From assembly GCA_030512335.1 (NCBI GenBank), contig JAULSU010000002.1, positions 5,766,001 to 5,830,000 on the forward strand: a stretch of 64,000 bases of DNA. The letters run 5' to 3'. Positions within the stretch are counted from its first letter, which is position 1, and each line of letters opens with the position of its first letter. The translations under genes and the position numbers were made by a program. Source of the stretch: Immersiella caudata. Its lineage: Eukaryota; Ascomycota; Sordariomycetes; Sordariales; Lasiosphaeriaceae. Positions 33,883 through 43,308 of this stretch are shown piece after piece. The notes beneath the pieces are model-generated. The model searched no databases, was not told the origin of the DNA, and saw only the letters and a list, made by a program, of their open reading frames with translations.

Positions 33883-36829
33883 ATGGCCTTTGGAATCGGC
33901 GGGAAGGCACGAACAGTGTTGGGAATAGATCAAAACGCCAGCAATGATGCAAACGACCAACATCATCCCCCATCAGGTCTTCCACCCATCGGTCCGTCAA
34001 CTAGGGGGTCGCAGGCACAAACAGAAGCAGTGGTACCGGGCCATGAATCCCGAGGTAAGGGCGCCAAATTGCTGAAAGGCATCAAGAAGCCGTTCAGTCG
34101 GGGTGGGAAGAAGGTCGACAATGTACCGTCGCGTCCCGGGCAGCAGCCAAGCAACATGGCCCAGGCCGGTGAGATAGATGACGATCTCGCAACTGCGTCA
34201 ACCTCTCAATCCAACCAAGAAACGGAGCGTCAGACGCATCACGGCCCTGGCGCACATGGACCTACACTGCCGCCACTTCAAGGCCACGGCGACAACTTCA
34301 GCGTAACATTCCCTTCGCAGCATAACCAACACGAGCAGCAACACACGACACACATGGTTCCAACGAATGGCATACCTCCAAACCACATCAATTCGCCGCA
34401 ATTCCAGCCTCAACTGTCTGAGAGATATCGACAAAGGTTTTCAGATACCCGGGATGTCATGGTATTACAAGGCGAACTCACAGGAACCTCTGCACCCACC
34501 CACCCCGTCATGGAACGTTCAAGGCCTGTCCCCCATCACGCAGGGACATACGAGCTTGCGGATACAGGCGCTCAAAGGCCAAAAGACATGCAAACCACTG
34601 CCGCGAGGTTTGCCTTCACCAGCTCTCAAGCTCGGAAACAAAGTGAAGGCTTGCCAGCTGCTCCCCCGTTTAGTGCTGGCGCGATACCCGGCGCTGTCGC
34701 CCCTACCGGCGGCCAACCTCCTCCGACCCCGCAAGTGCCCCCCCCGAGACGGCGGAAGCGTAGGCGCGATTTTTTAAGACGGGAGCCATCCCCAATCTCG
34801 GTGCCATCACCACCCCAAAAGCCACCACCCCAGGAGCCGCTGGCCCAGAGACCGCTTCCTCAAGGCCTGCCATCGGCCCCTCTCAACTACGGACTAGCAG
34901 GAGAAGAACTTGAGCAACCGCCTCCAAATTTTAGCGGTTATGCCTCCTCTTCCCCTTTCCCTGCATCCATGGGATTACCGAGCCAGCAGAAACAAACGGA
35001 CTTGGAGTCCCGGGCCAAGGCATATCTCGAGCGCCAGAATGTTCCCCTGGATCCAGTACATGACGTACTCAGCAACCTGACCAGCTGGTGTGATAGGGAG
35101 CGAGATCATTTCAGAAAGGAGCTGGAAGAAGTTAGAGCACAAAACCAGGAGGCTCTGCGATCCTTTAGCACGGAGCGGCAAGAGCTTCAGCAGGAGCTTG
35201 AACGAACCAAGGAGAACTTCCAAACGGTAAAAGGCCAGGCGCATTATTGGGCCAAAGAAAACAAGAGAAAAGAGGATAGGATCAACCAGCTCATAAACGA
35301 GCTCGAAGCGTCGAGGAACCATCATGCCAGCGCCGATGCAAGGTGGAAACATGCCGAAGAGGCACACCGGAAAGCGGAGCGCGAGCTGAAATCACTACAC
35401 CAGACCAATGAGACGAATGTCCAGGAGATTGACGATCTGCGCAGCCAGCTCCAAGCACTAAACAGCAGGCTTTCCGGGACCGAGGCAAGCCACGCAGGCG
35501 AGATGAAGGCGACGAGGAGGAAACACGAGGAGCAGCTGGCTGCTGAAAGGCAACAGCATGCACGAGAGTGGAAAGAGAAGGATCAACACTGGAGCGAAGC
35601 TACCAGGAAGCTTAGAGACAAGTTGACGACGCAGGAACAACAGCAAGCACGAGAGTTGGAAGAGAGAGATCAACACTGGAGTGAAGCTGTCCGGAAGGTT
35701 GGAGACAAGTTGACGACGCAACAACAACAGCAAGCACGGGAGTTGGAACAAAGGGACCACCAGATGGCGCTGCTGATTGAGAAACACACGGGGGAGTTGA
35801 AGTCGATGGAAGACCAGATGACGGCCATGGAGAGCCACTACCAGCAGATGTTGGCCAAGGTTGAGGGAAGCATCCAAACCCAAATCGACCGCGCTCAAAG
35901 GGAGGACCGCGCGACAATCGGGAAGCAGAGGCAGCAGATTGCCTCGTACAGCAAGGACAGTTACGTCCCGATCGACGACTCAATATTTGTCAAGTCTTTC
36001 CAGGCGATAGTGCAGGACATCAACCGACTCGCCAGCCAGATCCGCCTCCCGCATGCCATCGACTTCGACCCGGCGCTTGATCCAACAGGTTGCCTCGACA
36101 GAAACGCCGGGCAAAGAAACTGGATTTGGCCGCGCTTCGTCCGTCACCTCTGCTGGCAGATTCTCCTGAGGGGATTTTTCAGTTTGCCGTTTGGCTTCGG
36201 CGCCTTGGGGCACAAAGGAGACGGATACAACGAGCTGCAACGCATGTATCAAGCCACCGCACGGCTGGTTCTAACTGGTATGTTTCCCCTACCTATAGAA
36301 CTTGAAACCCCCTCGCAAATTGATCCTAACCCCTCCCCCAGATGACATTGACCCAACGGTTGCCATGCCCAACGAAAAAGACGTCAACTCCTACCGCGCC
36401 TCCTACATGGAAAAGATCCTCTCCTCTGTCCGCTCCGAAGCCGCCATCACCAGCAAGACGGTCTACGCAGCCATCTTCCACAAGAACGTTGACGTCGTCA
36501 GCCGCGAGCTCTACGACACGCTCTACCACATCGTCAACGGCCAGCTGAACCCAGCATGTTTGCAGCAGGTGTTTGATGTCACGCACAAGGTTGGGATTCT
36601 CGCACTTGAAATGGGCACGCAGCGGGCGAGGGTGTGGCTGGAGACTTGTCACTATAGGGAGTATACTACGCACGAGGAGTGGAAGACGGAAGAGATGGGA
36701 GCGACAGGAACGGGAGTCATGGTGGATTTGATGGTGCATCCGTGTTTGAGCAGGGTTGGGGATGGTAGGGGGGATTTGGATAAGAAGAAGGTGGTGGTCA
36801 AGGGGGAGTTTGTGCCGTTGCGGAGGTAG
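33883..36829 (+). CDS. Long coiled-coil protein with conserved C-terminal domain, unrecognised
   Basis: Two exons, 33883-36277 and 36342-36829, 960 aa. The 64-nt intron (GTATGT...CCCCAG) joins ATARLVLT to DDIDPTVAMP. Residues 1-400 are disordered and Pro/Gln/His-rich, with a run reading PPPRRRKRRRDF that could be a nuclear localisation signal. A coiled coil fills about 400-695 and includes a short tandem repeat in which DQHWSEA...KLTTQ...QQARELE recurs about every 28 residues. The C-terminal ~270 residues are globular and helical, with an aromatic patch (NWIWPRFVRHLCWQILLRGFF). I know of no characterised homologue; the layout resembles expanded fungal-specific hypothetical families. The gene shares its promoter region with the Hsp70-like gene. 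Coding composition turns from C-rich to G-rich late in exon 2. Confidence 0.82.
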
Positions 36830-37996
36830 GTGACGCGGAGTGAGTGATTGAGGGTTTGGATGAAGTCTGGGATATGGTTCAAGATGTGCTCCGGGGGGGG
36901 GGGGGGTTGAATGCTGGAGGAGCTACCCACAGCTGAGCTCTTGGAGCTATACATTTGGGTATCGAAGCGGATTTACTTGTGTCAATTGGTGGTGTGTAAT
37001 TCCAAGATTCTACCAAGCCTTCGTAGTGCAGCGTACCCTGTAACTGCCCCTGCGCTGCGGGTCCTCTAGATTGACCACCTCTAGAGCTTCCAGCGATTAT
37101 GCAAACCTCTGAGTTGGAAAATGGCCATCACGCCAGATCAAGTGCTCCGAGCTAGAAGTTAATTGTCCAGCTCGCACACATGTCCGGGGCAGGCAGTGGG
37201 GGGAGCCGGATTCCCAAATGTGGTGTAATACCAGTGCCTAAGTCAACGCAAGGCTCCGGAAAAGCACTGACCTACCTACCTACACCAGGCAAAAATCCCT
37301 CGAAAGGAGCATCCACGTGCATCCTGTTTACGTTGCCTGAATACACATGATAGGTGGTAGATAACTACCGCTGCTTCCGACAAATGAAAATACCAAAATT
37401 TGGTGACCGCGAACCACGCCGCGAACGCCCACAGCCAGCACAGCCAGCACAGCCAGGGGGCTGTTGCACACGTCTTAGGGCCTCGAACCTCTGTTCGCCT
37501 CGCTTAGGTAGTGACGGAGGCTGAATCATATGAACTGAGGGGACTAGGTACGCTGCGGTACTTGGCCGGTACGAGTGAAGAGAAACAACCCCTCGCTGGC
37601 TTCGGCGGCCGGGGACGATTGGCTCCTTGTTGCAGGTCGAATGCAAAGCCAGCAGGCGTTATCACAGCGGCGGCGTACAGCCTGATTCACAAAGCGCGAA
37701 AAGGCAAACTGGTGGAGAGGCAGCCCGCAATTGTCTGCTGATCGGTTGTCGTGAGGCAGACTGGCTGGATGGTGAGCCAGAGGCACGGCGGCGTTGGCTT
37801 CAGCCGAGATGTTGCGACTTTAGATAGGTGGGATAGCTAAGGTGGGAGTTAGGTCGGCGGCTTCAGCGTCCCCTGCTAACTCACATGCTTGGGGTTGTTC
37901 TGGCTGGTGTTGAATTATTTCTCGCCCTCTTCTTAGGTCGAGCACGGCTTCCCTTCCGCTTTTCTGCGTTGTGATGCTCTCGAAGAGGAACTCACC
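36830..37996. other. Intergenic, with poly-G run and short tandem repeat
   Basis: Contains a run of about 14 G near 36893-36906 and a 9-bp repeat (CAGCCAGCA) about 2.7 times at 37432-37456. No gene supported. The right end is the promoter of the gene starting at 37997. Confidence 0.5.
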
Positions 37997-40185
37997 ATGG
38001 GCTCGACGCTGACAATCTGGACGCTACCAGAGCAGCCATTGCCCAAATCAGACATCAAGGCTTCGGTTTTTGTAACGATATGGGCCTTCTGTTGCGCCAT
38101 CTTCGTCTTTTTGTTCCATCGCAAACTCTCGGGCAAGACTCCAGTTTTGGCCGAGTTCAAGAGCATCAGGGGTTCGGCCATCCTGCTTACTGTGTAAGTT
38201 GACTACCTATATCACAGAATGATTAGTAGTGAGTCAGGTATCTGACAGACTCGCAGCTGGTACACTGTGACAGCCGCCGATCGATGGCTTCACTTCGAAC
38301 AGCGTGCCCTCCCATATGGCTATATTCTCCTTGTCCCGATCTTGCAAATTGCCCAGGTCATCTCGGCCATCTGGTTCCTGTGGGGGACCTACAAGATCGT
38401 CTGGAATGAGCTGGAGCGGCGTTTCGTACACGAGAGGTCGCAGGGCTTGTGGTGGCTCGCTGCAAAGATTGCCATTTTTGTCGTCGGGCTTGTTTCGTTT
38501 TTTTACTTCGTGTTGGAGGTTGCGACGGCCGTTGTGTGGCTGCAGTTTCTGAGCCTCAACATCATTGCCGATGTTGCGACGAAGCGCAATAACTTCGAGC
38601 TGGCTATGACGGCCTTTTTTACCGTCTTTGGCCTCTTGACTGTCTTTGCAACCGTTGCGACCATCTTTTTCCGCGCTAGGGCAAGGGAGGGGTCCTGGGC
38701 AAAGGTGAGTTTTCTGCTGTAATGTCCGGAGCAGAGGAGATTTGCTTACCCGCCTGCCTCGCCTGTTAGACTCGAGTTTACCTCGTCCTGGCCACCATCT
38801 TACTCTTTTCACGCTCACTGATGGAGTGCATCCTCGTCTCTCTGGCCCGAAACGGCTCACTACTCCAGCATGACGCTCAAATCTCGTACGACATCGCATA
38901 CGGCCTGTTGACGTCCCTCTACCTCCTCTTCATGTACCTTCAAGCCTGTCAACTCCTCTCCAAGCTCGACATGGGCACCTCGGACGCAGACAATGTCCAG
39001 TCGGATGTGCGTGCCTGGATTCTCAACAGACTCTCAGCCGCGACCCAGAAGCATGTGCTCACGGCGCCGCCATTCAGCAGCATCCTCGACGAGGCTGGCA
39101 GAGAGCTCGCTTCGATCCTGCAAAACGGCCCGCTCTCACTCGCCTCCACCCTAACACCGGAGAAGAAGCTCACAGTCGCCAACAGCTATCTAAAGCAGCT
39201 CCGCAGTCAGTTCTCGGGTCTCGCCCCTCAGCCCAAGACTCTGCTCAGCGACAACCACCGCATCAAGCGCACCCCGGTCGGTAGGAAGACCGCACCAGTC
39301 ATGCCCAGCTCAAGCGCGTACGAAAGCCTGAGAAGCAGCTCGAATCCGGCCATCAGGAAGCCGTCTTCAGTGCCCAATATGCATACAAACCGCTTCGCTC
39401 CCCGCAGTCTCCACGAGGTACCATCGGCCCCTTCGGGGCTGTGGCAGCCGAACATTGCCCCGATCGAAGAGCTTCAAGCACAGGTTGCATACCCACCCGT
39501 ACAGCCCTTTGAACATCGCCGCTTCGCCCCGGCGGATCCCAACGCGCCAAGCTTCAGCGCCAGGGCGGACGCAGTAAGAGGGCTCGCCAGCGGGCAACGC
39601 ATCGTTCCAGACGTCGCAGTGCCAGATCAGCTGCACCGCAGACGATTCGAACCTCAGGGTACCCCCTCGCCCGAGCCAGGTCCGGCGCATGCGTATCCGC
39701 CAGACAGCTACGCACCGCAGCCCCAAGCCTATCCTGCACAAAGCTATTCGTCCCGGCCGTCGCCGCAAGGGTACACAGGTAGCCTTCAATTCGCACCGCG
39801 TGCAGACTCCCAAACAACACTGGGCGCCTCCTCAGGCACGACGATCGTGCCTGCCGAGGTGGACTATCAGCCCCCTCAGCCCCAAAGGCGGAGGTTCGAG
39901 TCCAGTCGGAATTCCTTCGCAGCGTCCCCACAAGATGTTCCGGACATCATCACGCAGACTGAACCAAGCCAGCAGAGGTACCATCCGCGTTATGCCCCGG
40001 AGAGCGCCCCCGTACAGGCGGCGTACGGGGCTAGGCCGCTGCAGCCGCTGGTATCTCAGTCCGGTGCCCCGAGACAGGTATATGCGGAAACTGTGACAGA
40101 TTCAGATGTAGCGTCGTCGAGATCGCCAGTGAACTTTAACTATGCGCTGCCGGATCTTGGCCAGGGGATTCCTCCTACACAGTAG
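37997..40185 (+). CDS. Multi-pass membrane protein with long disordered tail, unrecognised
   Basis: Three exons, 37997-38193, 38257-38704 and 38770-40185, 686 aa. The introns (63 and 65 nt) use GTAAGT...CGCAG and GTGAGT...GTTAG. About seven hydrophobic helices lie in the first ~290 residues, a layout like fungal seven-helix integral membrane proteins. The remaining ~390 residues are disordered, rich in Pro, Gln, Ser and Tyr, with a recurring basic-aromatic motif HRRF / RRRFE followed by a proline- or serine-rich segment (codons near 39511, 39640 and 39886). It could be a fungal receptor-like protein, but no known class signature (PTH11 CFEM, RTA1 or rhodopsin lysine) is visible. The large tail suggests cytoplasmic scaffolding. 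Function unknown. Confidence 0.82.
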
Positions 40186-40548
40186 AAAATTTTGGTTCCC
40201 ACCATTGTTAGCAAGAAAAGTAAGCGTTTCTGTGCCAGAAGTGGATGGTCGGCCAAAAGGGGCATAATGGATATAGAAACAAATACCAGAATATGAGAAC
40301 ACGCGCTTCTAGCACGATCTTGAGATTTCATGGAGGGAGTGAGACAGGATGTGTCGGGTGTCGGAGAAAGAGCGCTGACAGCCGCAGCCTGGCCCAGTAT
40401 TCCTAGAAGCAGAGACGAGGGTCTGATGGCAGCTTTGGCAGGCAGGTAGGGGGCGCCTTCCTTACCAATTGGTCTGCCACAAGGCTTCCAGTCACACGGT
40501 TTAGGGCGGCCTCCCCGTGTCCAGTCGAGGTCTCCCCCCCTTCAGGCC
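40186..40548. other. Intergenic
   Basis: 3' flank of the membrane-protein gene and promoter of the next gene. Nothing specific seen. Confidence 0.5.
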
Positions 40549-42789
40549 ATGCAGCCCTGGAGCCTGCGCGGCCTGTTCGTCTCCCCGCCCGTCAAACCCA
40601 GTTCACTCTCACAGTTCCTTCCTCAACACACACCGCTCTCATGTCTCTGCCTTGAGTTTATACCGATTGCAATTGCAATGCCAATCCTCCCTCGCAAAGT
40701 CGACTGGCACAAAGAAATCGAACAAACGGCTGCCAAAAACAGCTTCGTCATCTGCCGCCCCGATGAATTTCCCCTCTCTCAGATCCAAGCTATAGCAGAG
40801 CGCATCCTCAACCCTGCGCCCTCCACCTTCTTCAGCCGGAAGCCCGTCCTACCCTGTTCCACAGATAGCAATGAGATTCTCATTCATGAGCTCAAGGTCT
40901 TTCGTGGCGTGTTTTACGCTGAAGAAGCTGCCATCGTCGGCTGCCTTCACCTGCTCACCTGGGAAGTGGCGCGCTGGCATCTCCGCAACAGGATCAAGCC
41001 CGATCTGAAGACGGCTGCGAAGGATGGGATCTTCACTTCGAGGATCTCTGTTTACCTTCAGTGTATCATCATCGCGCAAAATGCCGAGTCGACTCTGGTT
41101 CATGATGGCGAGGCGTTGGCGGCGCGGCAGCTGCTCCGAATTCTCCATCATGGCAAGACGAAGGAATTTCCCTCAGTCTTGAAGCTCTTGGCCACCATAT
41201 CCGACACTCAGTGCGAGGACTTGCTGCCCTTTGACTTCCTCGCCGAGGTATTGAGACGAGCGGAGTGGCGCGAAAAGCTTGGGAACCGGTTGACTCACCT
41301 CCGAAAATCCCAACGATGGGCCGATGCACACAGCCTAGTCGGCGGACTGCAAGACTTCTCTCAACGGTCTGATCTCCCTCGAGATGTCCGTAGATTGCTT
41401 CCCGATCTCTTTTCCCACTACCCCATGTGGGCTTCCTGGCGTCCCGACATCTCCCGCATCCAGGCCTGGCAAGACGGTACGACCCCAGAGCAAAGAGCCC
41501 AGCTCGCCCCTGTCTTCGAGCTTGAAGGACCGGACACAACTCCCCAGCAGCGCAGCACCCTCCGGCACTCGAGCTCCGGCGCCTTTCCTGACGCCCGCTC
41601 CCACGGTACACAAAACGACAAAGACATCCTCGACCGACTCGTTGACCTACTCGACCTCGCCGTGCGCATCGGGCCCAACGCAGTCAACCTCTTCATCCAC
41701 CTTACGGTGACCACAACTACCACCGCTACCTCCACTCACAGGTTGACTTGGCACCCCTTGCGCCAACTGTCCGCCGCCTTTTCCTCAGGAGTCGACTCAA
41801 TCCCCGGCACCCTCCTCTCCTTCCTGCGCTCCCTACACCCATCCGTCCCCGTCTATAACCGGATAATCGCTTTCACCTCCATCCTCCCCTTGTTTACCTC
41901 TTCCGCCCATTTACAAACTCTCTTTGGCGAAGCTAACGACATTTCTATCCGCGCACCGCGTGCCCTCTCCGACGCCCAAAAACACTTTTGCCACCTCCTT
42001 TTACACTCCCAACCTTCTCTATCCCTCAGCCTAGCCATCCTCTCCCTCGGTCGCGCCCTCCTCAACTCGACCTGGCTCATCAATCGGTGGAAGCCTGCCT
42101 TCATCGGCATGCTCACCGCACTCCCGTCCGAAGGCGAAACCCGCGCCCGCTTCAAGGCCATCCAAACTGCCCAGAGCGCCGCAGAGCGCCAAGCCCAGAT
42201 GGATTATCTCGCTGTGTCCCTCGGGGGCAGCGAGATAACAGGGCGGGAGGGCCAACCTATGACGCCGCCACCGGTGGTGATTGAGGACGAGGTGTGGGGG
42301 ATCGAGTTGGATGTGGACCGACATGCGTTACGCAAGACGTTGCAGGGATTGAGATTGAGAGGGGCAGATCTGGACTTGGCCACGAGATGTCTCAAAGCGG
42401 CAGGAACAGAACACAGCGCTTTCGTGAAGGGGGTTACGAGGTATATCAGGGTTGGTTCAGACCAGGCGTGTGTGAATATGGCGCGGTTTTTGGAGCCGCG
42501 TGTGAGGGGTCAGGAGAGGCGGGGGAGAGAGTGCTGGGTTGCGTTGTGTTTGTGGATGATGAGAAGACGACCAAAGGGGATGTTAGAACGACTGGGGGCG
42601 GACTTGCCGGTTGAGAGCTGGAACGCGTGGATAACCTCTCTGAGGGTGCTGTTTGAGGACGGGCATCTAGGTGAGAAAGGGGGCTTGGGGTTTACGGCGG
42701 AGAGGATGAGACAGATTACGGTCTGGAAGAGGAGTAGGGTTGGGAGAGTACATAGTGGAGGGTCGAGGTCGACGTTGAGTGATTATTGA
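40549..42789 (+). CDS. Unrecognised 746-aa helical protein
   Basis: A single open frame with no intron needed. The first ATG (40549) adds 43 residues before MPILPRKVDWHKEIEQ; the second ATG at 40678 gives 703 aa and looks more like a conserved protein start, so the true start is uncertain. The protein is mostly alpha-helical, with many Leu/Arg-rich segments of about 35-40 residues (for example RADLDLATRCLKA-like stretches near the end) that could be an armadillo/HEAT-like solenoid. There is one low-complexity Thr tract (TVTTTTTAT) around residue 390. No catalytic motif, signal peptide or membrane helix is evident. Codon wobble switches from C to G at about 42,210. I do not recognise the family. 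Confidence 0.8.
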   Translation: MQPWSLRGLFVSPPVKPSSLSQFLPQHTPLSCLCLEFIPIAIAMPILPRKVDWHKEIEQTAAKNSFVICRPDEFPLSQIQAIAERILNPAPSTFFSRKPVLPCSTDSNEILIHELKVFRGVFYAEEAAIVGCLHLLTWEVARWHLRNRIKPDLKTAAKDGIFTSRISVYLQCIIIAQNAESTLVHDGEALAARQLLRILHHGKTKEFPSVLKLLATISDTQCEDLLPFDFLAEVLRRAEWREKLGNRLTHLRKSQRWADAHSLVGGLQDFSQRSDLPRDVRRLLPDLFSHYPMWASWRPDISRIQAWQDGTTPEQRAQLAPVFELEGPDTTPQQRSTLRHSSSGAFPDARSHGTQNDKDILDRLVDLLDLAVRIGPNAVNLFIHLTVTTTTTATSTHRLTWHPLRQLSAAFSSGVDSIPGTLLSFLRSLHPSVPVYNRIIAFTSILPLFTSSAHLQTLFGEANDISIRAPRALSDAQKHFCHLLLHSQPSLSLSLAILSLGRALLNSTWLINRWKPAFIGMLTALPSEGETRARFKAIQTAQSAAERQAQMDYLAVSLGGSEITGREGQPMTPPPVVIEDEVWGIELDVDRHALRKTLQGLRLRGADLDLATRCLKAAGTEHSAFVKGVTRYIRVGSDQACVNMARFLEPRVRGQERRGRECWVALCLWMMRRRPKGMLERLGADLPVESWNAWITSLRVLFEDGHLGEKGGLGFTAERMRQITVWKRSRVGRVHSGGSRSTLSDY

Positions 42790-43308
42790 TCTTTCCGGCC
42801 CGCTGGCGCTTTCGGAGAGTGCTGTGAGGCCCCATGCCGCGCCGATGCCGCGCCGTGCCACCCGCCGATGGCAGGCCCGGCTCCGCTGGGCTTTCCGCTG
42901 GGCGGCGGGTACCCAACAGAGAGCACCGATCCATCTAAGCGTACCCCTATTGGCCTGAAAGTTTGGTAGAATACACCCACATGTCGCCCGTCTTGCTGTG
43001 TGCGTGGCTTATCGGCTAGGTATTACACCATAAACCGATGTGAAGCCCCTGGCAGGTTTGAGGGCTGTTGCCGGGTCATTGCCGAAAAGGGCGATTCGAC
43101 AGATGGTAGGGTTGGGGACGGCGGGGTAGTTCAGCTCAATTACCTTATCGGCGCGCTGCGACGCGTCGCGTGTAATCGGCAAGCCACCATCACGTAATAA
43201 TCGCAACGAGCCTGAGGCTCACAATATTTGCTTTGCAAAACAGTCATGTGGTGTGCAATTTGATTTCCAGCTGAGTCAATAGGATGCTTTTTGCTCGTCG
43301 CCGGGACT
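42790..43308. other. Intergenic, promoter of PMS1
   Basis: Follows the 746-aa gene and precedes PMS1 in the same direction. It holds an MluI cell-cycle box at 43161. No other gene seen. Confidence 0.5.
43161..43166. promoter_or_regulatory. MCB element (ACGCGT) upstream of PMS1
   Basis: ACGCGT within GCGACGCGTCGCG lies 143 bases before the PMS1 ATG. The MluI cell-cycle box is the MBF site that drives G1/S expression of DNA replication and repair genes in yeasts. Relevance here is inferred from position and gene function. Confidence 0.45.

Noticed and set aside
35000..36000. Myosin or kinesin tail for the coiled-coil protein
   Set aside because: No motor domain or other diagnostic motif; only generic coiled coil plus an unfamiliar C-terminal domain.
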